The position numbers were made by a program, and so were the translations under genes. Below the pieces are notes generated by a model. That model was not told the DNA's origin and made no database searches. It saw only the letters and a list, made by a program, of their open reading frames with translations. Below, one piece after another: positions 24,956 to 33,941 of a DNA stretch of 64,000 nt. This stretch comes from an uncultured Clostridia bacterium. GTDB lineage: Bacteria > Bacillota > Clostridia > TANB77 > CAG-508. Positions within the stretch are counted from its first letter, which is position 1. Every line of letters begins with the position of its first letter. The DNA lies in assembly GCA_934162255.1 (NCBI GenBank), contig CAKPIG010000005.1:50999-114998 (forward strand). Direction: 5' to 3'.

Positions 24956-26332
24956 CTATAGTTTTTGGCAAATTTCAAAAAATTTCATTCCATTTGATGC
25001 TTTTATCAAAACAATGTCATCTTTCTGCATTATTTCTATCAATTTTTTTAATATCTCATCATTATTTTTAAGCATTATTTTTTCTGTTTTTGAATTTTTA
25101 TTTGCTCCTTCTATTATATATTTTGAATTATTTCCTGCACAAATTAATATATCTATATTGTTTTTGGCAACTTCTTCTCCTACTCTTCTATGAAGTTCTT
25201 CTGCATATTCTCCCAATTCAAACATATCCCCAAGTACTGCTATTTTCCTTTTTCCTGTATGTTCTGCCAAATATTTTATACTTGCTTTCATTGATTCATA
25301 ACTTGCATTATAACTGTCATTGATTATTGTTGTTCCATTTTCTAATTTTTTTATGTCCATTCTTTTCTTTGTTAATTCAAAATTTTTTATTCCATTTTGA
25401 ATTTGCTCTTTTGAAATATCTAATAGTCTTCCTACTTCTGCTGCACTTAATGCATTATACACAAAGTGCTCTCCTCCTACAGGAACATCAATTTCGAATT
25501 TTTCATTTTCTGTTTGTGCATAAAATCTACTGTTTTCCTCATCTGATTTTATTTCTACAGCATTTATTTCACTTTTATTTTTAATTCCATATGTATGAAT
25601 TTCTATTTTTTCTTTATTTTCTTCATACCATTTATGTAATAAGTCATTATCATTATTTATAATAACTCTAGGTATATTCATTCCTTCAAGTATTTCAAGT
25701 TTTGCCTTTAATATATTTTCTCTTGAGCCTAGGTTCCCTATATGTGATGTTCCTATATTTGTAATTACTGCAAGTGTTGGTTTTGCAATACTCGTTAATA
25801 AGCTAATTTCCCCAAAGTGGTTCATTCCCATTTCTATAACTGCTGCTTCATGATCTTCAAGTTTTAAAATTGTTAATGGCAATCCTATATTATTATTTTG
25901 ATTTCCTTCTGTTTTTAATGTTTTGTATTTTTGGCTTACAACACTTCCTATTATATCTTTTGTACTTGTTTTTCCAACACTTCCTGTTATTGCAATTACA
26001 GGTATATCATATAAGCTTCTTTTGTATCTTGCAATTTCATATAGCGCTTTCAAAGTATCTTCAACTTCAATTATAATTTTTTTTGAATATTTTTCTAAAT
26101 CATCTTCGGAAATTTTTTGTTTTGTTATTATTACTCCATCTGCACCATTATTTAATGCATCTTTCCAAAATGTACTTCCATCAAACTTTTCTCCTTTTAT
26201 TCCTATATATATGTCACCGTTTGTTACTTTTCTAGAATCTCTTTCATATTTTTTGCATATATATTCATCATCTCCTGATATTAATTTACCATTCGTTATT
26301 TTTATTATATCTTTTACTCTTATATCTTTCAT
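24956..26332 (-). CDS. murF: UDP-MurNAc-tripeptide:D-Ala-D-Ala ligase MurF
   Basis: A 458-aa Mur ligase that adds D-Ala-D-Ala to the cytoplasmic peptidoglycan precursor. The ATP-binding loop GSVGKTSTKD is at about residue 112, followed by the Mur central-domain motifs (EMGMNHFGEI, TNIGTSHI) and the C-terminal domain with INDSYNASYESMKASI and a D-x-x-E-like GDMFELGEYAEELH region typical of MurF. GGAGGT precedes the ATG. Ddl is not adjacent. The N-terminal domain (LISGDDEYICKKYERDSRKV) also fits MurF. Confidence 0.95.
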   Translation of the reverse strand: MKDIRVKDIIKITNGKLISGDDEYICKKYERDSRKVTNGDIYIGIKGEKFDGSTFWKDALNNGADGVIITKQKISEDDLEKYSKKIIIEVEDTLKALYEIARYKRSLYDIPVIAITGSVGKTSTKDIIGSVVSQKYKTLKTEGNQNNNIGLPLTILKLEDHEAAVIEMGMNHFGEISLLTSIAKPTLAVITNIGTSHIGNLGSRENILKAKLEILEGMNIPRVIINNDNDLLHKWYEENKEKIEIHTYGIKNKSEINAVEIKSDEENSRFYAQTENEKFEIDVPVGGEHFVYNALSAAEVGRLLDISKEQIQNGIKNFELTKKRMDIKKLENGTTIINDSYNASYESMKASIKYLAEHTGKRKIAVLGDMFELGEYAEELHRRVGEEVAKNNIDILICAGNNSKYIIEGANKNSKTEKIMLKNNDEILKKLIEIMQKDDIVLIKASNGMKFFEICQKL

Positions 26333-26390
26333 AGCTTACCTCCAAATTGAATTTTTTTTATTATATGCCTTTTTTTTGCAATTTGCAATA

Positions 26391-26431
26391 AAAATAGAGA
26401 GTTCGCTTCAAAATAAAGTACTCTCTCTATT
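26391..26431 (-). terminator. Terminator of ypeB
   Basis: AATAGAGAGT (26393-26402) pairs with ACTCTCTCTATT (26420-26431), allowing one bulge, followed by a T-rich tail on the minus strand, just past the ypeB stop. Confidence 0.75.
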
Positions 26432-26435
26432 ATTT

Positions 26436-27749
26436 TTATTCTGTCAATATTCCATTTGGTGTATTTATTACTATAAGTATATCTTCTTCATCTCCTGTTT
26501 CAGCATTTATATATGCTATAAATTCAATTTCTTCAACTTTTCCTTTAAATTCATAACAATATTTTTCTGTTTCCCATTCTGTAGGTATCATTGCCATTTT
26601 CTCACTTGTTATTTCGATTTTTTGGCTCAAATTCTCTCTTGCTTTTTCTATAGTTATCTTTGCTTTTGGTATTTGTCTTTCATAATGACTATTTAAATAT
26701 CCTGTTGTTTCAAGACCTATAATCTCTCCATTATCTAATGCGATTTTTACTTTTATTAAATCTGCGTATATAATTACATTTTCTTGAGAATATGCATAGT
26801 TTACTGTTATAAATCCATTTTCTTTTTGATAATATGTTTCTTGCATATTGTCAAACCCATGATTTTGCAAAAATTCTTTTCCTTTTTGTACTGCATCTTG
26901 TTCATTTATTTCTTCTTTTTCTATTTCTCTATCATAATTCATTAGAACAACATGTCCACCTTTTTTAGAAATTGATATTCCTATTTTTTTATCTTCATCT
27001 GTTGTAACTTCAAATCTATAAACTTCTATATTTCCATTTTCTACAAACCCATTGCTTTTTATTTCTTTTATTTTATCTTTTCCTAAAAATTCCTCTACTT
27101 TTGATTTTGCAATTTCTTCATCTATGTCTTCACCTGTCAATCCTTTTTTTTCTGAATTTGTTAAATGTTCTGAAAATGCTCCATCATATATTAATCCTGC
27201 ATATTCATGAAAGTTTTGTTCTACAACATCAAATGTATTTGTATCTGAAACTTTTGCAATTTCATCCCATTTTACTGTTCCTTCATTTAATTCTGATGCC
27301 ATCTCATTTAATGCATTTGCAAGGTCATTGCAATAATTGTATAGTTCTTTTATTTTATCTACTTCTTCATCTGTTAGATTCTCTCCTTCTATATTTTTTC
27401 TAGATAATGTGTATGAATATTCACTTACTTGATTTAAAAATTTTTCTGTATTTTCCAACACCTGGCTCTCTATTGGTAACATACCTAAATAACTTTGAGC
27501 TAGATTTGCCTCTCTCCATACATGTGTAAGCATTTCTGCACCATGTTCAGATGATTTTGAGACCATTGTTTTTGCAAGATATATTTTTACATTTTGCACA
27601 TAATCTACAACTTCATAAAATACTTTGTTATAATCATTTTCCTTTGTTATTGCATAACTTGTGTTTCTACTATCTAAATTATATCCCAGCACAGCCACAA
27701 CAATTAATAAAATCACTGAAATTGCTATCCAAATTTTACTTGATTTCAT
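26436..27749 (-). CDS. ypeB: Germination protein YpeB
   Basis: A 437-aa protein with one N-terminal membrane segment (about 5-23), a helical N-terminal domain and three PepSY-like repeats toward the C-terminus. YpeB stabilises and localises the spore-cortex lytic enzyme SleB in spores. The ATG at 27749 is preferred over an in-frame ATG at 27800 because AAGGAGG lies 7 nt upstream. It is monocistronic here; sleB, normally its neighbour, is not in this window. It lies divergent from a glycolipid glycosyltransferase gene. Confidence 0.88.
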   Translation of the reverse strand: MKSSKIWIAISVILLIVVAVLGYNLDSRNTSYAITKENDYNKVFYEVVDYVQNVKIYLAKTMVSKSSEHGAEMLTHVWREANLAQSYLGMLPIESQVLENTEKFLNQVSEYSYTLSRKNIEGENLTDEEVDKIKELYNYCNDLANALNEMASELNEGTVKWDEIAKVSDTNTFDVVEQNFHEYAGLIYDGAFSEHLTNSEKKGLTGEDIDEEIAKSKVEEFLGKDKIKEIKSNGFVENGNIEVYRFEVTTDEDKKIGISISKKGGHVVLMNYDREIEKEEINEQDAVQKGKEFLQNHGFDNMQETYYQKENGFITVNYAYSQENVIIYADLIKVKIALDNGEIIGLETTGYLNSHYERQIPKAKITIEKARENLSQKIEITSEKMAMIPTEWETEKYCYEFKGKVEEIEFIAYINAETGDEEDILIVINTPNGILTE

Positions 27750-27851
27750 AAATTCCTCCTTTTTATTAATATTTTGTTTTTTTTTATAAAAATTATTCAA
27801 ACTTTTTTTTATTTATGATAGAATATTTAAATAAAATTTAAGGAGCAAATT

Positions 27852-28979
27852 ATGAAAAAAATAATAATATTTTATGCAACCTATGGTGGTGGACATTTGT
27901 CTGCAGCTAAAGCAATAAAAGAATGTTTAGAAACTAATTTTAATGATATCAATATAAAATTAGTTGATTGTATGAATTATGTCAACAAACCTTTTAATGT
28001 TGTTACTACTAAAGCTTATTCTGAAATGGCAAAAGTAGCGCCTCGTACTTGGGGAAGTCTTTATAAAAGGTCTGAAAAAGGACCTCTTGCTCACATAAGT
28101 ACTACTTCAAATAAATTACTTGCTATAAAATTAAATACTTTATTAAAAAACTTTGAGCCAGATATTATAATTTCAACACATCCATTTTCGACTCAAATGT
28201 GTGCATACTTAAAAAAGCATAAAAAACTAAATGCAAAAATTGCAACTATAATGACTGATTATGCACCACATGATCAATGGCTTGTTTTTAATGAATATGT
28301 TGATTATTATTTTGTATCACACGAAGGAATGAAAAAACAATTAAATGCACGTGGCATTCCAAATGAAAAAATTTTTGCAACAGGTATTCCCGTTTCAAAC
28401 AAATTTTTATTACATTATGATAAATCAAAAATATTAAAGGATTTTGGTCTTTCTGAAAATAAGAAAACAATCTTGTTCTTTGGAGGTGGCAAGTTTGGGT
28501 TAGGAAAAACTCACACTTTAAATATATTTAAATCATTTGTTGAGGATTTTAACGATATTCAAATTGTAGCAATTTCTGGCAAGAATGAAAAAATGAAACA
28601 AGAATTTGAAACATTAGTTAATTCTTTAAATAAAAATGATTCTGTTAAAATCTTAGAATATACAGATAAAGTTGCTGAACTAATGAGCATTTCAGATTTA
28701 GTTGTTACTAAACCTGGTGGTTTAACAACTACCGAAAGTTTAGTTTCAGGTTTGCCTATTATTATTATTAATCCAATTCCTGGTCAAGAAGAAGAAAACG
28801 CTGAGTTTTTAGAAAATAATAAAGTAGCTATTTGGATAAAAAAAGATGATGATGTAAAATTCATTTTGAATGATTTATTTTCAAATCAAGAAAAAATGCA
28901 AGAAATGAAAATCCGTGCTAGACTTTTATCAAAGAAAACTTCTACAAAAGATATTTGTGATATCATTTTAAATTCATAA
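27852..28979 (+). CDS. UgtP/MGDG-synthase-like glycosyltransferase
   Basis: A 375-aa GT28-family enzyme. The N-terminal MGDG-synthase domain has the acceptor-site motif YGGGHLSAAKAI near the start and DYAPHDQWL in the middle; the C-terminal GT28 domain carries the nucleotide-sugar site (KPGGLTTTESLVSGLPIIII). It probably transfers glucose or galactose from a UDP-sugar to diacylglycerol, as UgtP does, providing glycolipids and lipoteichoic-acid anchors. The UDP-sugar could come from the pyrophosphorylase and mutase encoded at 33.9-37 kb. AAGGAGC precedes the ATG by about 6 nt. A bidirectional terminator follows. Confidence 0.87.
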   Translation: MKKIIIFYATYGGGHLSAAKAIKECLETNFNDINIKLVDCMNYVNKPFNVVTTKAYSEMAKVAPRTWGSLYKRSEKGPLAHISTTSNKLLAIKLNTLLKNFEPDIIISTHPFSTQMCAYLKKHKKLNAKIATIMTDYAPHDQWLVFNEYVDYYFVSHEGMKKQLNARGIPNEKIFATGIPVSNKFLLHYDKSKILKDFGLSENKKTILFFGGGKFGLGKTHTLNIFKSFVEDFNDIQIVAISGKNEKMKQEFETLVNSLNKNDSVKILEYTDKVAELMSISDLVVTKPGGLTTTESLVSGLPIIIINPIPGQEEENAEFLENNKVAIWIKKDDDVKFILNDLFSNQEKMQEMKIRARLLSKKTSTKDICDIILNS

Positions 28980-29021
28980 AAAAAGACCACATCATATATT
29001 ACATTATGGTGTGGTTCTTTT
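28978..29021. terminator. Bidirectional terminator between glycosyltransferase gene and recR
   Basis: AAAAAAGACCACA at the left pairs with TGTGGTTCTTTTTT at the right, with an inner ATCATA/TATGGT partial stem. T-runs follow on both strands, serving the two convergent genes. Confidence 0.85.
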
Positions 29022-29621
29022 TTACATTTCTCTTCTTCCTTCAAGAGCTTTTGTTAGTGTTATTTCATCTGTATATTCCAAGTCTCCTCCTACTGGAATT
29101 CCGTGAGCAATTCTCGTAACTTTAATTCCCAGTGGTTTTATTAATTTTGATAAATACATTGCTGTTGCTTCTCCCTCAACTCTAGGGTTCGTTGCTAAAA
29201 TTACTTCTTTAACACTTCCATCCATTAGTCTTGCCAAAAGTTCTTTTATTTTTATATCATCTGGTCCAATTCCATTCATTGGTGATATTGACCCATGTAA
29301 GACATGATATACACCTTTGAATTCATGTGTTCTTTCCATTGCTATTATATCTCTTACATCTTCTACTACACAGATACTTGTTTGATCTCTTTTTGGATTT
29401 CCACATATTGTGCATGGATCTGTATCTGAGATATTGTAACATTTACTACAATATTTTAAATTCTTTTTTGCATTTGTTATTGCAGAAACAAATTCATTTG
29501 TTTCTTCTTCCGATGCATTTAGTATATAAAAAGCTAATCTTGCAGCTGTTTTATTTCCTATGCTTGGTAATTTTTCAAATGCTTCTATTAATTTTTCAAT
29601 TGATGGTGAATAATATGACAT
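29022..29621 (-). CDS. recR: Recombination mediator RecR
   Basis: A 199-aa protein of the RecFOR pathway, which loads RecA at gaps. An N-terminal helix-hairpin-helix (FEKLPSIGNKTAARLAFYIL), a four-Cys zinc finger (CSKCYN...CTICG), a Toprim domain with EDVRDIIAME and a C-terminal Walker-B-like segment are all visible. It is the last gene of the dnaX-ybaB-recR cluster, 13 nt after ybaB, as in Bacillus. Confidence 0.96.
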   Translation of the reverse strand: MSYYSPSIEKLIEAFEKLPSIGNKTAARLAFYILNASEEETNEFVSAITNAKKNLKYCSKCYNISDTDPCTICGNPKRDQTSICVVEDVRDIIAMERTHEFKGVYHVLHGSISPMNGIGPDDIKIKELLARLMDGSVKEVILATNPRVEGEATAMYLSKLIKPLGIKVTRIAHGIPVGGDLEYTDEITLTKALEGRREM

Positions 29622-29634
29622 CCTTTTTCTCCTC

Positions 29635-29976
29635 TTACATCAATCCAGGTATATTATATTTTCCCATAGATGCTGATTGAGCATCATCAACTTGTTTAAA
29701 TGCTTGATTTATACATGTAACAATTAAATCTTGTAACATTTCTATATCATCTGGATCAACAACTTCTTTTTGTAATTTTAATTCTTTTATTTCTTTTTGA
29801 CCTGTAACTTTAACTGTTACAGCTCCTCCTCCAGCTGAAGCTTCAAATTCTTTTAATGCTAGTTCAGATTGTGTTTTTTCTAGATCTGCTTGCATTTTTT
29901 TTGCTTCTTTCATTAAATTGTTGATGTTCATTCCACCAAATCCTCCCATTCCAGGGAATCCTCCTCTTTTTGACAT
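29635..29976 (-). CDS. ybaB: YbaB/EbfC nucleoid-associated protein
   Basis: A 113-aa DNA-binding protein that dimerises and coats DNA. The Gly/Met-rich start (GGFPGMGGFGGMNINNLMKEAKKMQ), given here as a description, leads into the conserved helix and the beta-hairpin VTVKVTGQKEIKELKL and DPDDIEMLQDLI. It is sandwiched between dnaX (12 nt upstream) and recR, the standard order in Firmicutes. Confidence 0.95.
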   Translation of the reverse strand: MSKRGGFPGMGGFGGMNINNLMKEAKKMQADLEKTQSELALKEFEASAGGGAVTVKVTGQKEIKELKLQKEVVDPDDIEMLQDLIVTCINQAFKQVDDAQSASMGKYNIPGLM

Positions 29977-29988
29977 TTTGTATTCCTC

Positions 29989-31584
29989 CTATTCTATAAT
30001 ATCAAATGGTATATCAAACCCACTTGCAAAATTTGAAATTTCTTGTTCTTCTGAATTCTCAGTTTCTTGTGGTTTTGTATCAATGTATTTTATATGCATT
30101 TCTTTTCCACATGCTATAGAAACTTGATTTGATATTTCTGATATACTCTCCGGTCTTTCTAATATTGTTTTTCCAAAAGGCGTTATTCCTTCAGGAAATT
30201 CTATTCCAACAGTCATATCATTTACTTCTACTGCATTTGTTTTTAACAAATTTGTATATAGCATTATTTTTCCATTTTTCTTAAAATTATTTACTATTTC
30301 CTTCCAATATTGAGCCGGCTTACTATCTTTTCCTATTCCTTCTATTGAAGTATTATCAATTTTTGGCTTTACTGCACTAGGATTTTTTTTTACATTTGTA
30401 GACTGCATTCTAGGTACAGCTCCACCTGACCTTAAATAATTTTCTATTTTTTCTAGTCTTTCATAAATATCCTTATTTCCACTACTGCTTTCATTTGTTT
30501 TACTTTCTTCTGCATCACATAATTTTATAATTCCTGCTTGAAAAACTATGAGTCTTTGTGTTGATGTTTTCATGTCATTTTCTAATTTAGATAACTCATA
30601 TATTAATTTTATTGCTCTTTCTTTTGATACATTATTAGCTATATTTTGCAAGTCTTGTAAATCTTTTTCATTATATATTGTTAATTTTTGATTTGTTTTT
30701 ATCATTAATATATCTTTTATATATTTTATAACTTCCCATATTAAATTATTTAAATCTTTTCCTTCATTTAATACTTGTGTAATTGTTTCCATTGCTTTGT
30801 CTATATCATAATTTACAATTGCTTCAGTTATATTTTTTATATATGTAATTTTAGGTATTCCAACTAATTCTTTTATTTTATCTTCATCAATATTATTTTC
30901 TCCATCTTGTACACATCTTTCTAATATTGATAATGCATCTCTCATTGCTCCTTCTGATAATGAAGCAATTATATTTAACGCCTGTTTTGTTATTTCTATT
31001 CCACTTTCTTTGCTAACTATTTCTAATCTTTTTATAATATCTTCATCAGAAATTCTTTTAAAATCAAACCTTTGGCATCTTGAAAGTATTGTTGCTGGCA
31101 ATTTTTGTGGTTCTGTTGTCGCTAATATAAATTTAACATGTTCAGGTGGTTCTTCTAATGTTTTTAACAGTGCATTAAATGCACCTGTTGATAACATATG
31201 TACCTCATCTATTATATATACTCTATATTTTGCTTTTGTTGGTAAAAAGTTGACTTCTTCTCTTATTGAACGTATATCTTCTACACTATTGTTTGATGCA
31301 GCATCCATTTCTACAATATCTGTTAATGAGCCGGCAAGTGCTGCTTTACAAATTTCACATTCATTACATGGTTCTCCATCTTTAGGATTTAAACAATTTA
31401 TTGCTCTTGCTAATACTTTTGCTGATGTTGTTTTTCCTGTACCTCTTCCTCCATTAAATAAATATGCATGGCCTACTCTATTAGACATTATTTGATTTTT
31501 TAATGTTCTCGTTATATGTTCTTGACCAACCATTTCAGAAAATGTTTGAGGTCTAAATTTTCTATAAAGAGCTGTGTACCCCAT
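29989..31584 (-). CDS. dnaX: DNA polymerase III subunits gamma/tau
   Basis: A 531-aa clamp-loader ATPase. Walker A NGGRGTGKTTSAK, the zinc-binding cysteines (CLNPKDGEPCNECEIC), Walker B DEVHML and the SRC motif (ILSRCQRF) are all in the N-terminal 200 residues; clamp-loader domains II-III and a variable tau region follow. An ATG at 31650 in the same frame is rejected: the ATG at 31584 has AAGGATG 8 nt upstream and gives the standard start MGYTALYRKFRPQTF. The upstream segment overlaps the SRP RNA gene, which further excludes the longer start. Confidence 0.95.
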   Translation of the reverse strand: MGYTALYRKFRPQTFSEMVGQEHITRTLKNQIMSNRVGHAYLFNGGRGTGKTTSAKVLARAINCLNPKDGEPCNECEICKAALAGSLTDIVEMDAASNNSVEDIRSIREEVNFLPTKAKYRVYIIDEVHMLSTGAFNALLKTLEEPPEHVKFILATTEPQKLPATILSRCQRFDFKRISDEDIIKRLEIVSKESGIEITKQALNIIASLSEGAMRDALSILERCVQDGENNIDEDKIKELVGIPKITYIKNITEAIVNYDIDKAMETITQVLNEGKDLNNLIWEVIKYIKDILMIKTNQKLTIYNEKDLQDLQNIANNVSKERAIKLIYELSKLENDMKTSTQRLIVFQAGIIKLCDAEESKTNESSSGNKDIYERLEKIENYLRSGGAVPRMQSTNVKKNPSAVKPKIDNTSIEGIGKDSKPAQYWKEIVNNFKKNGKIMLYTNLLKTNAVEVNDMTVGIEFPEGITPFGKTILERPESISEISNQVSIACGKEMHIKYIDTKPQETENSEEQEISNFASGFDIPFDIIE

Positions 31585-31613
31585 TTTATCACATCCTTTA
31601 TACACGCATTTAA

Positions 31614-31756
31614 AAAATGGTGTGAACACCAATCTCTCTATGGAAAACAATTCTCACATAGAAGTATCTACTTATTGCTGCTTCCTCCCGGACCTGACAA
31701 GGTTCATAGGCTTCTATTGAGTTTGCTTTCCATACAAAGATCAGTTTTCATACCAT
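31614..31756 (-). ncRNA. ffs: Signal recognition particle RNA (small, bacterial type)
   Basis: The minus strand carries the universally conserved tip of SRP RNA, TCAGGTCCGGGAGGAAGCAGC (given as key segments GTCAGGTCC and GGAAGCAGC), around 31675-31705. Flanking arms pair into one long helix: AGAAG/CTTCT, CAA/TTG, TATGGAAA/TTTCCATA (31734/31639) and finally AAATGGT/ACCATTT (31758/31615). There is no evident Alu domain beyond this rod. The 3' end coincides with a small hairpin and T-run at about 31613. The location between tadA and dnaX matches Bacillus scr. The ends are approximate. Confidence 0.9.
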
Positions 31757-31760
31757 TTCT

Positions 31761-31789
31761 ATTATATAATGTTATAGTTTTTTTTGCAA
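31761..31789 (-). promoter_or_regulatory. SRP RNA promoter
   Basis: On the minus strand TTGCAA (31789-31784), a 17-nt spacer and TATAAT (31766-31761). The predicted start near 31755 coincides with the outer end of the SRP RNA helix. Confidence 0.8.
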
Positions 31790-31795
31790 GTATTT

Positions 31796-32548
31796 TTACA
31801 AATTTTCAACTCTTTTAAAAATTATATTATTTAAATCTATATTTTCTATTCCAACTGTTCCCTCTTCTATAATTTTATCACTTGGTATTTCTAAGTTCAC
31901 TGTTGCTTGATATATTTTCCCACTTATTAATTTTATTATTATATCAAATGAAAGTTTTGTCTGTAAGTCTTCTGTCTGTATATTTGTTAATTTTAATAAT
32001 TTACTATGGTCTATTTCTTCATCTTCATTTGATATATATTCAGAAACATTACTTATTGCATATCTAAATGCTATTTTTCCACCTTGATTTGATATTTTTT
32101 GTTCTTTTATATTTGACTGTAAATCTCCCTTATATACTATTTCTGTACTTTCGTTTTCTTCTTTGTTTGAAAAAATTCTTTTTTCAGCAGTGTCATCCGG
32201 TTTTAATATTTTTGCATTTCCTTTTTCATTTGTTTTTTCTATTTTAAAATTCTTTACTGTTACATTTTCTATAACTTCAGTTTTTCCATATCCTGAATTT
32301 TTCTCAACATAAATGTATATATCATTATTTTCATTTACATCAAAATCCCATTTGTTAGTTGTATTTTCTTTTTCAATTCCTTCTACACTTTCAATAATTG
32401 AAATTTTTGTCACTTTAAATGGCATGTTTGATTCTCCAACAACTTGATATCTTAATAGCATAATTCCACCTACTGAAAGTATTACAAATAATATTACTAT
32501 TAATATTATTACATGAATTATCTTATTTTTTACTCTACTACTATACAA
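31796..32548 (-). CDS. Unknown membrane-anchored protein between tadA and SRP RNA
   Basis: A 250-aa protein with one N-terminal membrane segment (about 9-32, IHVIILIVILFVILSVGGIM) and a beta-rich extracytoplasmic body; no catalytic motif or cysteine is seen. Similar-looking anchored proteins occur in Clostridia, but I do not recognise a defined family. The start is TTG at 32548, directly after the tadA stop, with GGAGG 10 nt upstream inside the end of tadA, so translation is coupled to tadA. The stop lies just upstream of the SRP RNA promoter. A role linked to either neighbour is not implied. Confidence 0.6.
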   Translation of the reverse strand: MYSSRVKNKIIHVIILIVILFVILSVGGIMLLRYQVVGESNMPFKVTKISIIESVEGIEKENTTNKWDFDVNENNDIYIYVEKNSGYGKTEVIENVTVKNFKIEKTNEKGNAKILKPDDTAEKRIFSNKEENESTEIVYKGDLQSNIKEQKISNQGGKIAFRYAISNVSEYISNEDEEIDHSKLLKLTNIQTEDLQTKLSFDIIIKLISGKIYQATVNLEIPSDKIIEEGTVGIENIDLNNIIFKRVENL

Positions 32549-33025
32549 CTATTTTTTTCCTCCGTTTTTTATTTTTCTTAATTCTTTAAAAAAGTTTTTT
32601 AGTATATTTTCACATTCTTCTTGTAGCACTTCTTTTTCAACCTCAGGCTTATGATTAAATTTATAATCTTCAAATAAATTTAGCACAGAACCAACCGCTC
32701 CTGTTTTTTCATCCATTGCTCCTATATATACTTTTTTTATTCTTGAGTTAATTATTGCTCCTGCACACATTGTACATGGTTCGAGTGTTACATACATTTC
32801 ACAATCAATTAGTCTCCATGATTCTAATTTTTTACTTGCTTTTTGTATTGCAATTATTTCTGCATGTTTAGTCGTATCTGTTTTTGTTTCCTTTTGATTA
32901 TGCCCTCTTGCTATTATTTTTCCATCTTTTACTATTATTGCTCCAACAGGTACTTCTAATTTTCCATATGCCTTATGTGCTTCTTTTAGAGCTTCTTTCA
33001 TATAATATTTTTTATCTTTTTCCAT
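32549..33025 (-). CDS. tadA: tRNA-specific adenosine deaminase TadA
   Basis: A 158-aa zinc deaminase that converts the wobble A34 to inosine in tRNA-Arg(ACG). The zinc-site motifs are intact: HAEIIAI (H and catalytic Glu) and PCTMCAGA. Length is normal. The gene lies between a tRNA-Arg gene upstream and the dnaX cluster downstream, as in many Firmicutes. GGAAAT-type purine-rich sequence precedes the ATG. The plain order tadA-SRP RNA-dnaX is interrupted only by the unknown membrane protein. Confidence 0.95.
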   Translation of the reverse strand: MEKDKKYYMKEALKEAHKAYGKLEVPVGAIIVKDGKIIARGHNQKETKTDTTKHAEIIAIQKASKKLESWRLIDCEMYVTLEPCTMCAGAIINSRIKKVYIGAMDEKTGAVGSVLNLFEDYKFNHKPEVEKEVLQEECENILKNFFKELRKIKNGGKK

Positions 33026-33041
33026 ATTTCCTCTTTTATTT

Positions 33042-33117
<76 letters not shown>

Positions 33118-33166
33118 ATTTTGAAAATATTATACCATAAATATTTATAATTTCAAGTATATATGT

Positions 33167-33172
33167 TATAAT
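33167..33172 (+). promoter_or_regulatory. Candidate -10 box of the TtcA-like gene
   Basis: TATAAT at 33167-33172 lies 23 nt upstream of the ATG at 33195. No good -35 match is seen 16-18 nt upstream, so this is only a partial promoter call. Confidence 0.4.
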
Positions 33173-33194
33173 AGTGCAGGAAAGGAATGATAAT

Positions 33195-33923
33195 ATGCAA
33201 CAAATACTAAGTAAAATGAGAAAAGCAATTGAAGAATATAACATGATTGAAGATGGCGACAAAATAGCAATTTGTCTTTCTGGTGGAAAAGATTCTATTA
33301 CTCTTTTACATGCCATGAAAGCTTTACAAAGATTTTATCCCAAAAAATTTGATTTAATTGCAATTTCAATAAATCCTGGTTTTGATAATTTTGATACTAG
33401 CATTTTGCAGCAAAATTGTGACGAAGCCTGTATTCCTTTATTTATTGAAAAAAGTAATATTAATGAAGTTGTTTTTGATATCAGAAAAGAAAAAAATCCT
33501 TGTTCTTTATGTTCAAATTTAAGAAGAGGAATTATAAATAGTGTAGCAATTAGAGAAGGTTGCAACAAAATTGCACTTGGACATAATATGGATGATGTTT
33601 TAGAAACATTTTTGTTAAATTTGTTATATACAGGAAGCTTACATACATTTGCACCAACAAGTTATATGGACAGAACAAAAATAACAGTCATAAGACCTTT
33701 AATTTTATTAACAGAAAAAGACACTCGAAGATTCGTCAAGAAAAATAATAAACCTATTATGCCTAAAGTTTGTCCTATGGATGAACATACAAAAAGAGAA
33801 TCTATGAAAGAACAAATATTTTTATGGCAAAAAGATATCCCTATGATAAAGGCAAATCTATTCGGAGCTATTTCAAGAAATCTTGACGGTTGGAAAAAGC
33901 AAGAAAAAAATCTTCCAGAATAA
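33195..33923 (+). CDS. TtcA-like PP-loop tRNA thiolation enzyme
   Basis: A 242-aa member of the TtcA/TilS-like PP-loop ATPase group. The pyrophosphate loop SGGKDS is at about residue 29; the C-x-x-C pair CSLC at about 105 and a third cysteine in PKVCPMDEHT match the iron-sulfur ligands of TtcA. TtcA makes 2-thiocytidine at tRNA position 32; clostridial homologues may act on another position. The ATG at 33195 is chosen (AAAGGA 8 nt upstream) rather than an in-frame ATG at 33174. A terminator overlaps its last codons. Confidence 0.82.
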   Translation: MQQILSKMRKAIEEYNMIEDGDKIAICLSGGKDSITLLHAMKALQRFYPKKFDLIAISINPGFDNFDTSILQQNCDEACIPLFIEKSNINEVVFDIRKEKNPCSLCSNLRRGIINSVAIREGCNKIALGHNMDDVLETFLLNLLYTGSLHTFAPTSYMDRTKITVIRPLILLTEKDTRRFVKKNNKPIMPKVCPMDEHTKRESMKEQIFLWQKDIPMIKANLFGAISRNLDGWKKQEKNLPE

Positions 33924-33937
33924 CTGGGAGATTTTTT
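33905..33937. terminator. Terminator between TtcA-like gene and phosphohexomutase gene
   Basis: AAAAAATCTTCCAG pairs with CTGGGAGATTTTTT around a short loop containing the TtcA-like stop codon; T-runs lie on both sides of the convergent genes. Confidence 0.85.
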
Positions 33938-33941
33938 CTTA

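Noticed and set aside
31585..31650. dnaX start at 31650 with 22 extra residues
   Set aside because: It overlaps the SRP RNA 3' part and lacks a ribosome binding site; MGYTALYRKFRPQTF at 31584 is the normal start.
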